A stretch of DNA of 64,000 nucleotides from Nocardia brasiliensis NBRC 14402. Lineage in GTDB: Bacteria > Actinomycetota > Actinomycetes > Mycobacteriales > Mycobacteriaceae. The position numbers and the translations under genes are program-made. Shown piece after piece: positions 26,151 to 35,100 of this stretch (its first letter is position 1; each line of letters opens with the position of its first letter). The stretch is taken from the NCBI RefSeq assembly GCF_000308475.2, contig NZ_BAFT02000112.1, positions 167,797 to 231,796 on the forward strand, in the 5' to 3' direction. The notes beneath the pieces were generated by a model. The model saw nothing but the letters and a program-made list of their open reading frames with translations. It did not search any database and had not been told where the DNA came from.

Positions 26151-26312
26151 GCTCTGTCTCGAAGTCCGGCCGGATGCCTCCGCGGTTCAGCTCGTCGCCT
26201 GGCAAGGCGGAGCAAGAGCCGATACCGGGGTGGTATCGGTGACGACGACAACGCGGCCAGGCGGCGAGCTGGACCGTGGAGGCGCCGGATGGGACTTCGA
26301 GACAGAGCCTAG
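26147..26312. mobile_element. 166-bp palindromic MITE-like element between two convergent genes
   Basis: The first 21 bases (26147-26167, starting CTAGGCTCTGTCTC) are the exact reverse complement of the last 21 (26292-26312). Further matching segments continue inwards (for example CGCCTGGC with GCCAGGCG). The exact centre, near 26229, is a perfect hairpin CCGATACC-GGGGT-GGTATCGG (26219-26239). Thus the whole element is one imperfect palindrome without a coding frame. It is bounded by CTAG on both sides, a target typical of IS5-type insertion. The stop codons of both flanking genes are contained in those CTAG boxes. It could be a miniature transposable element or an unusually large bidirectional terminator. 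Confidence 0.6.
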
Positions 26313-27529
26313 GCCGCAGGCCCCAGCAACACCGCTTCCATCAGCGCGGTGACGCGGGCGAGCTGCGTTGGGCGCGAATCGAATCGGATCAACCGGCCGA
26401 CATCGATCACCTGACCGATCGCGGCGTGCACCCGGAACCGCGCCTCGGTCGGATCGCCGTCGAGCAGATTGGCCCACTCCAGCACGTTCTGGCGTTGGAT
26501 GGCACGCAGCTTGTGCTGTTCGGCCGGGGGCAGGTTGCTGAACTCGGCGTAGTAGACCGGCATGATCTCCGGCATCTGGAACGTGAGTTTGGCCTGCCGT
26601 TCGGCGATCCGGCGCACGGCGTCGGCCCGGCTGGTCGCCTCGGCGAGCGCCTCGGTGATCGCGAGTGCCACCCGGTCGCCGGTCCGGTAGAACGCCGCCG
26701 CGAGCAGATCGGACTTGCTGGCGAAGTAGCGATACACGCTCGACGCGTTGATGCCGACCGCCGCGCCGATCTCCTCGATGCTCGCCTCGTGATAGCCCTG
26801 GCGGCCGAAGATCCGGATCGCCTCGGTGAGCAGCTGTTCGCGTTTCGACGAGACCGGCAGGCCACGGGTGACCGGGCCCGGCTCCGGCTCCGGCGGCGCG
26901 GGCGGCAGGTCGGCGCGCAGAATCGCCCACGCCATATCGCGCAGCAGCGGCAGCAGCCTGGCGCCGGACAGCGCGCTGCGATGCGCGGAAATACTGGCGA
27001 TCGCACTGAGCACCGCGGCGGCCAGCATCGCGACGTCGGCGGGCGGACTTTCCGGACGCAGTTGCTCGATGGGTTCGGCCAGGGTCGCGTTCAGGTCGTC
27101 GTAGATCTTGCGGATCCGGATCCGGTCCTCGCGTTCCAGGTAGCGCCGCTCCCAGCGGTACAGCCCGGCCTCGCGGCGGATCTCGATGGTGTGTTCGCTG
27201 ATCGCCCTGATCAGCGCATCCAGCCGGGCGGCGGGTTCGAGTTGCGGATCGTCCGCGGCCCGGGCGACGGTGAGCAGGTGCCGCGCGCCTTCTTCCGCGG
27301 CCGCGACGAGCAGCGCGTATTTGTTCGTGAAGTGCCGGTACAGCGCGGGACCGGAGATCCCGACCTCGGCGGCGATCTCGTCCACGCCGACCGGGTAGTA
27401 CCCGCGGTCGCTGAACGCGCGCGCGGCGGCCCGGATGATCTGCACCTTGCGATCCTTGGGCCTGCGGCGCACGGGTCCGGCGTCAGGGCGCGCGGAAGCG
27501 AGGCCGACCTCGCTGCGTTCCGCGACCAT
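26309..27529 (-). CDS. Double TetR-type transcriptional regulator
   Basis: A 406-residue protein with two complete TetR DNA-binding domains in one chain. The first is RAAARAFSDRGYYPVGVDEI then VGISGPALYRHFTNKYALL (about residues 34-75). The second is TEAIRIFGRQGYHEASIEEI then VGINASSVYRYFASKSDLL (about residues 235-275). Each is followed by a helical ligand-binding-type domain. Most TetR proteins have about 200 residues and dimerise, so this chain could act as a built-in dimer. GGAGAGG stands just before the ATG. It diverges from a crotonase gene, and the 130-base gap contains two AAGTTAACCA repeats that are its likely operator. Its probable targets are itself and the crotonase/SDR genes. Confidence 0.88.
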   Translation of the reverse strand: MVAERSEVGLASARPDAGPVRRRPKDRKVQIIRAAARAFSDRGYYPVGVDEIAAEVGISGPALYRHFTNKYALLVAAAEEGARHLLTVARAADDPQLEPAARLDALIRAISEHTIEIRREAGLYRWERRYLEREDRIRIRKIYDDLNATLAEPIEQLRPESPPADVAMLAAAVLSAIASISAHRSALSGARLLPLLRDMAWAILRADLPPAPPEPEPGPVTRGLPVSSKREQLLTEAIRIFGRQGYHEASIEEIGAAVGINASSVYRYFASKSDLLAAAFYRTGDRVALAITEALAEATSRADAVRRIAERQAKLTFQMPEIMPVYYAEFSNLPPAEQHKLRAIQRQNVLEWANLLDGDPTEARFRVHAAIGQVIDVGRLIRFDSRPTQLARVTALMEAVLLGPAA

Positions 27530-27585
27530 GCACCTCTCCGTTCTGCTGCGGCGGCGCTGGTTGACAGCGCCCGACGATGGAACCT

Positions 27586-27614
27586 AAGTTAACCACAATT
27601 CGCAAAGTTAACCA
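27586..27614. promoter_or_regulatory. Tandem AAGTTAACCA operator in the TetR-crotonase divergent region
   Basis: AAGTTAACCA occurs at 27586-27595 and again at 27605-27614, 19 bases apart on the same face of the helix. Each contains the palindrome GTTAAC. The repeats sit between the divergent starts at 27529 and 27660, where a repressor would control both genes. Confidence 0.6.
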
Positions 27615-27659
27615 GTATTCATGGCACGATAGCCGCAGAGTTGCAGCGTAGGAGCGAAC

Positions 27660-28481
27660 ATGAGCAATACAGATTCCGCGGCTGTGACCGCGTCCGCCGG
27701 GCCAGCCGCGGGTTTCTCGGCGGTGCGGGACGGCAAGGTCCTGCGGCTGACCCTCACCAAGCCGAAGCGCAAGAACGCGGTGGACTACGACACCATGGTC
27801 GCGCTCGGCGACACCATCGCCGCCGCGGCCACCGACCGCTCCGTGCGGGTCATCGTGCTCACCGGCGAGGGCAGCGATTTCTGCACCGGCGCCGACCTGT
27901 CCACCTCGATGGCCGAGGCGCAGCGCGGCATCACCCCCGAGATGACGATGGACGCGGCCAACCGGCTGGTGAAGTCGATCGTGGACGCGCCGATCCCGGT
28001 GGTGGTCCGGGTGAAGGGCGCGGCCGCGGGGGTCGGCGTCGGGATCGCGCTGGCCGCCGATCTGATCTACGCCAGCGAGGAGGCCTACCTCCTGCTGGCG
28101 TTCATCAACATCGGGTTGATGCCCGACGGCGGCGCGGCCGCGATGATCGCCGCCGCCGCCGGCCGCACCCTGGCGGCGGAGATGGCACTGCTCGGCGAGC
28201 GGCTGCCCGCACCCGCGGCCAAGGCGGCGGGGCTGTTCACCGCGGTGGTCCCCGAGGCCGAACTCGACGCGAAGGTGGAGGCCGCCGTCGCCAAGCTCGC
28301 CGCGGGCCCCCGCCGCGCCCTCGAGCTCACCAAGCAGGCGTTGAACCAGGCGACGCTGACGTCCCTCGACGCCGCCTTGGCCGCCGAAAAGTCCGGGCAG
28401 AGCGAACTTTTGACATCCCCGGACTTCGCCGAAGGCGCCACCGCCATGCTGACCAAGCGCAAGGCCGTCTTCGCCGACTGA
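27660..28481 (+). CDS. Enoyl-CoA hydratase/isomerase family protein
   Basis: A 273-residue crotonase-fold protein acting on acyl-CoA thioesters. The CoA and oxyanion segments are GEGSDFCTGADLSTSM (about residue 68) and VKGAAAGVGVGIALAADLIY (about residue 117). The active-site stretch FINIGLMPDGGAAAMI has Asp in MPDGG and lacks the two Glu residues of true hydratases, which points to the isomerase (PaaG/ECI) branch. It has a GGAG ribosome-binding site and shares a promoter region with the double-TetR gene. The SDR gene follows after 76 bases and may be co-transcribed. Confidence 0.88.
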   Translation: MSNTDSAAVTASAGPAAGFSAVRDGKVLRLTLTKPKRKNAVDYDTMVALGDTIAAAATDRSVRVIVLTGEGSDFCTGADLSTSMAEAQRGITPEMTMDAANRLVKSIVDAPIPVVVRVKGAAAGVGVGIALAADLIYASEEAYLLLAFINIGLMPDGGAAAMIAAAAGRTLAAEMALLGERLPAPAAKAAGLFTAVVPEAELDAKVEAAVAKLAAGPRRALELTKQALNQATLTSLDAALAAEKSGQSELLTSPDFAEGATAMLTKRKAVFAD

Positions 28482-28557
28482 TCCGCCGAGCACCGCCGTC
28501 GGCGCACCGGGTCTGGGCTGCAGACGCGACGCGGTCGATGAGCTATGTTGATCGGCT

Positions 28558-29586
28558 ATGGGCTACCTGGTTACCGGGGCAACTGGGTTCATCGGTCGTT
28601 TTCTCATCCCCGAGCTGCTGAAACGCGAGGGCGACATCCATGTGTTGGTGCGGCCGGGCGTCGAGTCCGCCGACCGGTTCACCTGCTGCGCCCGGGAATG
28701 GGACGGCGGCGATCGGGTGCGGCCGGTGCGCGGCGACCTCGGCGCCCCCGGGCTGGGTATCGACCCGGCGTGGCTGGCCGCCCACCGCGGCACGATCGAT
28801 CATGTCTTCCATCTGGCGTCCAGTTACGACACGGCCGAGCGCGGCGACGGCACCAAGCATCTGGTCGACGTCGCCGAAAGCCTGAAAGCCGGTCTGCTGC
28901 ATCATGTCTCGACGGTGGATATCGCCGGTACCACGACCGGCCTGTTCACCGAGGACATGTTCGACGAGGGCCAGGAGCTCACCACGCCGGCCCAGCGCGC
29001 CAAATTCGAGGCCGAGCGGATCGTGCGCACGTCGGCGCTGCCCTGGCGGATCTATCGTCCGTCGATCGTCATCGGCCATTCCCGCACCGGCGAGATCGAT
29101 CGGATCGACGGCCCGTACTACTTCTTCCGGCTGCTCCGGATGGGCGCGCAGCTGCCGCGCATCCTGCCGGTGCTGGTGCCCAAGCTCGGCGAAACAAACA
29201 TGGTCCCGGTCGATTTCGTGGCCCGCGCGCTGGATCATCTCGCGCACCGGGCCGGCCCGAACGAACAGACCTATCACCTGATCGACCCCCGCAGGCAGGG
29301 CGTGGCCGAGGCGCTCAACCTGTTCGCCGACGAGGCGGGCGCGCCGCACCTGGTCGAGGTGATGCCGAAACGCGCGCTGGACCTGGCCTTACAGGTGCCC
29401 GGGGCGAGCTGGCTGCTCCCCCGCGTCGGTGTGCCCCGAGAGGTGTTGGAGCACAGCGAGTTCAGCTGCTGGTTCGACTGCCGCAACACCACCGCGGCCT
29501 TGGCGGGCACCGATATCAAGGTCCCGCCGCTGGCCGGCTACGCCCCGCTCATCTGGCGGTACTGGATCGAGAACTGGGTGATCTGA
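28558..29586 (+). CDS. Extended SDR / NAD-binding-4-like oxidoreductase, catalytic Tyr absent
   Basis: A 342-residue extended short-chain dehydrogenase of the type fused to or found with acyl reductases. The nucleotide-binding motif is YLVTGATGFIGRFLIPELL at the N-terminus. The usual YxxxK active site is expected in the helix before FEAE; here it reads PAQRAKFEAERIVR, so Lys is kept but the Tyr position is Ala. RIYRPSIVIGHSRTG and NMVPVDFVARALDHL are otherwise typical. It may bind NAD(P)H without standard catalysis, or use another residue. It follows the crotonase gene on the same strand and converges on the Nramp gene with seven bases between stops. Confidence 0.82.
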   Translation: MGYLVTGATGFIGRFLIPELLKREGDIHVLVRPGVESADRFTCCAREWDGGDRVRPVRGDLGAPGLGIDPAWLAAHRGTIDHVFHLASSYDTAERGDGTKHLVDVAESLKAGLLHHVSTVDIAGTTTGLFTEDMFDEGQELTTPAQRAKFEAERIVRTSALPWRIYRPSIVIGHSRTGEIDRIDGPYYFFRLLRMGAQLPRILPVLVPKLGETNMVPVDFVARALDHLAHRAGPNEQTYHLIDPRRQGVAEALNLFADEAGAPHLVEVMPKRALDLALQVPGASWLLPRVGVPREVLEHSEFSCWFDCRNTTAALAGTDIKVPPLAGYAPLIWRYWIENWVI

Positions 29587-29593
29587 ACGGCTT

Positions 29594-30841
29594 TCACGCG
29601 CCGGTGATGGTCAGGTAGATCAGCGCCACGTTGAGCGCGGAGATGATTCCGGCGATCAGCCAGGCCAGCGCGGTGGTGACACGGTGGTTGGTGTCCGCGC
29701 CCATCAGGGTGCGATCGCTGGTCAGGCGCACCAGCGGGATCAACGCGAACGGGATGCCGAACGAGAGCACCACCTGCGAAATGATCAGTGCGCGTGTGGG
29801 ATCGATGCCGATGGCCAGGATCACCAGTGCCGGGACCAAGGTGACCAGCCGGCGCACCATCAGCGGGATATGCCTGCGCAGCAGGCCCTGCATGATCATC
29901 GCGCCCGCATAGGCGCCCACCGAGGTGGAGGCCAGCCCGGAGGCGAGCAGGCCGATGGCGAGCAGCAGGGCGGCGACCGGGCCGAGCACATCGCCGACCG
30001 CGGTGTGCGCGTCCTGCAGGGTCTCGACCTCGCGACCGCGCAGCGTGTTCGCGGCCATCAGCAGCATCGCCAGGTTCACCGTGCCCGCGAGCAGCATGGC
30101 CAGCAGCACGTCGACCTTGGTGACGCGCAGCAGCCGGGCCCGCATCGGTCCCGGCTCCGGGTGACCGTGCCGATCCCGGGCCAGGCCGGAGTGCAGGTAC
30201 ACCGCGTGCGGCATGACCGTCGCGCCGATCATGGCCGCGGCGAGCAGCACGCTCTCGGTGCCCTGGAATCGGGGCACCAGTCCGCCGATGGTGCCGCCGA
30301 CCGAGGGCGGCGAGATGAACACGCTGGCCAGGAAGCCGATCGCGATGATGGCGAGCAGGCCGGTGATCACCCGCTCGAACGGCCGCTGGCCGCGCTTGTC
30401 CTGCACGAGCAGCAGCCCCATCGAGACCACGCCGGTGATCACGCCGCCGACCAGCAGCGGCAGGTCGAACAGCAGGTTCAGCGCGATCGCGCCGCCGACC
30501 ACCTCGGCCAGGTCGGTCGCCATCGCGACGGTCTCGGCCTGCCCCCAGTAGGCCAGGCGGGTCCATTTGCCGGACCGGTCGCGCACCGCTTCCGGCAGCG
30601 ACAGCCCGGTCACCAAACCCAGCTTGGCCGAAAGGAATTGGACCAGGCCCGCCATCACGTTGGCCATCACGATGACCCACACGAGCAGATAACCGAACTG
30701 GGCGCCCGCGCTGATGTTCGACGCGACATTGCCGGGGTCGACGTACGCGATCGCGGCCACGAACGCCGGGCCCAGCAGCAGGCTGGCCGCCCGGGCGCGC
30801 TGGGTGGCGGATTTAGCGGACTCAGCCAAGGTTGTACTCAC
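29594..30841 (-). CDS. mntH: Nramp family divalent metal transporter
   Basis: A 415-residue proton-coupled Mn(II)/Fe(II) importer with about eleven membrane helices. The metal-binding motif of helix 1 is YVDPGNVASNISAG (Asp-Pro-Gly-Asn), and helix 6 has MIGATVMPHAVYLHSG (Met-Pro-His), both intact. The transport loop GQAETVAMATDLAEVVGGAI is also standard. Its upstream region holds a 10-bp inverted repeat (30851-30893), likely the site of a metal-dependent repressor. It is the only obvious metal-uptake gene in the window. Confidence 0.94.
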   Translation of the reverse strand: MSTTLAESAKSATQRARAASLLLGPAFVAAIAYVDPGNVASNISAGAQFGYLLVWVIVMANVMAGLVQFLSAKLGLVTGLSLPEAVRDRSGKWTRLAYWGQAETVAMATDLAEVVGGAIALNLLFDLPLLVGGVITGVVSMGLLLVQDKRGQRPFERVITGLLAIIAIGFLASVFISPPSVGGTIGGLVPRFQGTESVLLAAAMIGATVMPHAVYLHSGLARDRHGHPEPGPMRARLLRVTKVDVLLAMLLAGTVNLAMLLMAANTLRGREVETLQDAHTAVGDVLGPVAALLLAIGLLASGLASTSVGAYAGAMIMQGLLRRHIPLMVRRLVTLVPALVILAIGIDPTRALIISQVVLSFGIPFALIPLVRLTSDRTLMGADTNHRVTTALAWLIAGIISALNVALIYLTITGA

Positions 30842-30850
30842 AGAACAGAA

Positions 30851-30893
30851 TTTTACGGGTTCCCGAACTTTTCCGTTAGTGGTACCCGTAAAA
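30851..30893. promoter_or_regulatory. Inverted repeat upstream of mntH, probable metalloregulator site
   Basis: TTTTACGGGT at 30851-30860 is the exact reverse complement of ACCCGTAAAA at 30884-30893, with a 23-base spacer. It begins ten bases before the mntH start and covers where its promoter and leader should lie. The regulator is not identified; MntR- or Fur-like proteins are candidates by analogy. Confidence 0.5.
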
Positions 30894-30901
30894 GCCGACC
30901 G

Positions 30902-30930
30902 CCCGGTTACGCCGTGCTGGCGTAACCGGG
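30902..30930 (-). terminator. Terminator hairpin of the second mycolyltransferase gene
   Basis: CCCGGTTACGCC (30902-30913) pairs perfectly with GGCGTAACCGGG (30919-30930) across a five-base loop. It is 25 bases after the stop codon at 30956, and TTTT follows a few bases later on the minus strand. Confidence 0.75.
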
Positions 30931-30955
30931 CGGCCGGTCGGTATTCGGTGCTACC

Positions 30956-32026
30956 TCAGATGCCGAGACCCCGGGCGAGGACGGGCCAGGACAGCTGGAA
31001 CTCGTCGCGCCAGTAACCCCACGAGTGGGTGCCGCTGTTGCGGAAGTTGTAGGTCGCCGGGATGCCCAGCGACTCCAGCTTGTTCTTGAGGTTGTTGGTG
31101 CAGAAGTTGGTGCCCGCCTCGATCACGCCGCCGATGATGATCTGATTGGCCAGACCATAGGCGCCGGGGAGCGCGTACTTGCCGTCCAGCGTGTCGTACT
31201 GGCCGGGCAGGCCGTTGCCGGTGGAGATGTAGAGGTCCAGTCCGCGCAGGCCCTCGGCGTGCACGTAGGGATCGTTGGCCACCCATTCGGCCGAACCCTG
31301 TGGGCCCCACATGTTCTCGGTGTCGCCGCCGCCCCAGGTCTCGACCGTGAGCTTCACGAACTCCGAGCCGACCGGGTCACTGGTCTGCGCGCAACCGCTG
31401 TACGCCGCGGCCGCCTTGTACAGGCCGGGCTTGGCGATCGGCAGCGCCAGCACGGTGGTGCCCGAGGTGGACAGCCCCGCGATCGCGTTCACGCCGTTGG
31501 TGCCGAGGGCGCCGTCGACCAGCGGCGGCAGCTCCTCGGTGAAGAAGGTCTTCCACTTGTTGCGGCCGAGCGTCGGGTCGTCCTTGATCCAGTCGGTGTA
31601 GTAGCTCCACTTGCCACCGATCGGCTGGATGACGTTGACGTTCTTGTCCGACAAGAACTTCAGCGCGTCGGTCTTCGCCTGCCAGGAAGCGTCGTCCTGG
31701 CCGCCGCCCGCGCCGTTGAGCAGGTACAGCGTCGGGCGCGGCACCGAGGCGTCGGCCGGACGCTGCACGTCGATGATGACCTTCTGGTCCATCGCCGCGG
31801 AGTACACGTACAGCCGGATGTTCCGGTCGTCCTTGTACTCGGCCTTGGTGATCTTCGAACCGTCGGGGGCGGTCGGGTTGGCCAGCAGACTCTTCCCGTC
31901 GATGATCGGGTCAGCAGCCGACGCGGTGGTCACGCCCAGACCGGTCATCACGCCCGCAAGGACCGCCGTTGCCGCGATCGCCGCCGCGGCACGTAGGCCG
32001 CCGCGCCGAGTCTGTCGACGTATCAA
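30956..32026 (-). CDS. Antigen 85-type mycolyltransferase/esterase (second copy)
   Basis: A 356-residue exported protein paralogous to that at 19195-20199. I prefer a TTG start at 32026 (LIRRQTRRGGLRAAAAIAAT), because GAAGGTG lies six bases before it and it gives a normal signal peptide; in-frame codons up to 32098 are less convincing. Signal cleavage is likely at TASAADP. The nucleophile elbow is GLSTSG instead of the common GFSMAG or GLSMAG. The Ser is kept, and HSWGYWRDEF supplies the His. WSYYTDWIKDD and YSGCAQTSDPVGSEF match the other copy. It lies 163 bases after the end of NRPS1 on the same strand but has its own leader and terminator, so it is probably not part of the synthetase operon. 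Confidence 0.88.
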   Translation of the reverse strand: MIRRQTRRGGLRAAAAIAATAVLAGVMTGLGVTTASAADPIIDGKSLLANPTAPDGSKITKAEYKDDRNIRLYVYSAAMDQKVIIDVQRPADASVPRPTLYLLNGAGGGQDDASWQAKTDALKFLSDKNVNVIQPIGGKWSYYTDWIKDDPTLGRNKWKTFFTEELPPLVDGALGTNGVNAIAGLSTSGTTVLALPIAKPGLYKAAAAYSGCAQTSDPVGSEFVKLTVETWGGGDTENMWGPQGSAEWVANDPYVHAEGLRGLDLYISTGNGLPGQYDTLDGKYALPGAYGLANQIIIGGVIEAGTNFCTNNLKNKLESLGIPATYNFRNSGTHSWGYWRDEFQLSWPVLARGLGI

Positions 32027-32189
32027 TTTCGCACCTTCGCTTCGTCTCGAAATGTCATCTGCATGCCCCACGCGCCGGCGATAGCGCCCTGGGCACACCT
32101 GCGCCAGACCATACGGCCTATGTAGTCGTGCCGACAGGGGTCACCGTTACCGCAGCGTTGCCCATCATGCCTGAGCAGTCTCGATTTCG

Positions 32190-35100
32190 TCACGTCAGAC
32201 CCGATCTGCGCGCCGTGTCCCCGGTACGCGGATCGAGCAGGCGCGACAGGGCCGGACCGATGTCCGCCAAGGCTTCCGGCGAGGTCATCTGATCGTGCGG
32301 GACACCGATCGGGTGATCTTCGACACGGCCCTCGACCAGCGGGTACCAATTCTGCGCCGCGGTCTCGTGACCGGCGGCGCTGAAGTAGTCGAGCCTGCCG
32401 CGGAATACCGCGGGCCGGTGCTCGGCGATGAGCTCGGCCGAACGCACGGCGCTGCGGTAGATCCGGCGCACCCGCTCCGGCGTGAGCACGGCCATGTCCG
32501 GCGGAATGGTCGCGTGCAGCGCGGCCAGCGCCTCTTCACTGAGGTCGTGGATGTCACCGTCCTCGGGCAGCAGCGCGTGCGCGCCGATGCCGAGTTCGGC
32601 CAGCGCCTCCCGAATCGCCGCGCGGAAGTCCGTCACATCGATGTCGGGATGGCTGTCGAGCATGGCGAGCAACGTGACCTGCTCGCCCGCGGCCTGCAGT
32701 TCCGTCGCGATGGCGTGCGCGAGCACGCCGCCGAGCGACCAGCCGAGCAGCCGGTACGGCCCCTCCGGCTGCACCGCGCGGATCTCCCGGACATACCGGG
32801 TGGCCATTTCGGCCAGCGAGGTCGGCAGGTAGCCGTCCTCGGACAGCGCCGGCGATTGCAGGCCGAAGATCGGTGTGCTGGCGGGTACGTAGCGCGCGAG
32901 ACCCGCATAGCACCAGGACAATCCGTACATCGGGTGGATGCAGAACAGCGGCTCGGCGGCCGCGGTGTCGTGCGGCACCCTGGTGCGAATCGAGAGCAGC
33001 ACGCCGAGCGCGGCGTTCGATTCGAGGTCGTAGTCGTGGTCGCCGGCGAGCGCGGCCAGGATGCGGGTGGCCAGCGCCGCCGGGGTCGAGTCGGTGAAGA
33101 ACCACTGCACCCGGACCTCGGCCCCGGTGAGCGTGCGCAATCTGCTGACCGCACGGGTCGCCACCAGCGAATTGCCGCCGATGTCGAAGAAGTCGTCGTC
33201 CAGGCCGACCTGCTCGGCGCCGACCACCTCGGCGAAGACCTCGGTGATGGTCCGCTCCAGCGGGGTCGTCGGCGGACGGTATGGGCGCGCGGCGAATTCG
33301 GGTACGGGCAGGGCCTTGCGGTCCAATTTGCCGCTCGGGTTGAGCGGCAGCGCGTCCAGCACGACGAACGTCGACGGCACCATGTAGGACGGCAGCGCAC
33401 CGCGCGCGTGGCTCAGCACCGCGGCGTTGTCGACGACCTCCCCCGGCGCGGCGACCAGGTAGCCGACGAGCCGGTCCCCGGTGCTGCCGTGGACCAGCGC
33501 GACCGCGGCGTGCCGCACCGACGGATGCCCCAGCAACACCGTCTCGATCTCGCCGAGCTCGATCCGCTGGCCGCGCAGCTTCACCTGGAAGTCGCTGCGG
33601 CCCAGGTATTCCAGGGCAGCACCGTGCCAGCGCACGATGTCACCGGTGCGGTACAACCGGGTACCGCCCTCGTGCGCGACGAACCGTTCGGCGGTGAGGG
33701 CCGGGGCGCCGAGGTAGCCGCGGGCCAGTTGCACGCCCGAGATGTACAGCTCGCCCGCCGCGCCGATCGGCACCGGGCACAGCTGCCGATCGAGCACGTG
33801 CACCCGGGTGTTCGCGACCGGCGTGCCGATCGGAACGGCGACGACGCCGCTGTCCTGCACCGGATAGTCGGTGACCACGGTGGCTTCCGCGGGCCCGTAC
33901 CAGTTGACCAGCTGGGCGGTGGGAATGGTGGCGGCGAAGCGCGCCGCGGTCTCGCCGGTGAGCGCCTCGCCCGCGGCGAACACCCGCCGCAGCGTCGGAA
34001 GTTGCGCGGCGAGCGCCGGATCCAGGAAGGCATCCAGCATCGACGGCACGAAATGCACCGTGCTGACGCCGTATTCGGCGATCACCCGGGCCAGATAAGC
34101 CGGATCGCGATGCCCGTCGGGCTCGGCGACGACGATCGCCGCGCCGGTCTGCAAGGGCCAGAACAACTCCCACGTCGAGATGTCGAAGGTGATCGGCGTC
34201 TTGTGCAGCACCACATCCGAAGCGTCGTGCGGGTAGATCCACTGCGCCCACCGGAATTGGTTCACCATCTGGCGATGGGTGATCATCACGCCCTTGGGAC
34301 GGCCCGTGGAGCCCGAGGTGTAGATGACGTAGGCGACGTTGTCCGGCGTGATCTCCGGGTCCGCGGGCGACACCGCATCCAGCGGCAGGTACAGCGTGTC
34401 GACCGCGACGACCGGCACCGCGGCGTCGGTGTCGAACGCGTCGCCGGTGGTGGTCAGCACGCACGCGGGCGCCGCGGCGTCGAGCACGAACTCGTTGCGC
34501 TCGGTCGGATGGTCCGGGTCGATCGGCAGGTATCCGGCACCCGAACGCAGCACGCCGTAGATCGTGACGACCAGATCGATGCTTCGCCGCATGGCCACGG
34601 CCACCAGCGATTCCGCGCCGACGCCCCAGCGGATCAATTCGGCGGCGAGCGCGCGGGAACGCAGGTCCAGATCGGCATAACTGAGCGTGACCTCGCCGAA
34701 GCGCACCGCGGGCGCGTCCGGCGTCCGCGCCACCTGCGCGTCGAACAGCGACAGCAGGGTGGCTTCGTCCAACAGGTCCGGCACGTCGGTGCCGTTGCGG
34801 GCGGCCAGTTCGGCGCGTTCCCCGTCGAGCAGCACGTCGATGTCGGCGACGCGGGCCTGCGGATTGGTCACGAAGCGGCGGATCAGCGCCGAAAGTCGTT
34901 CCGCCAGCGCCTGTGCCGTCGCCTCGTCGAACAGGTCGCGCAGGTACTTCACCGACACCCGCAGCTGGCTGTCGAGCACCACCATGACGGTCAGCGGATA
35001 GTGCGTCCCGTTGACCGCGCCGACACCGGTGATGTTCATACCGTCGATCGCGCTGGCCTTCTCCAGTCCCTCCCGATCGACGGGGAAGGACTCGAACACC

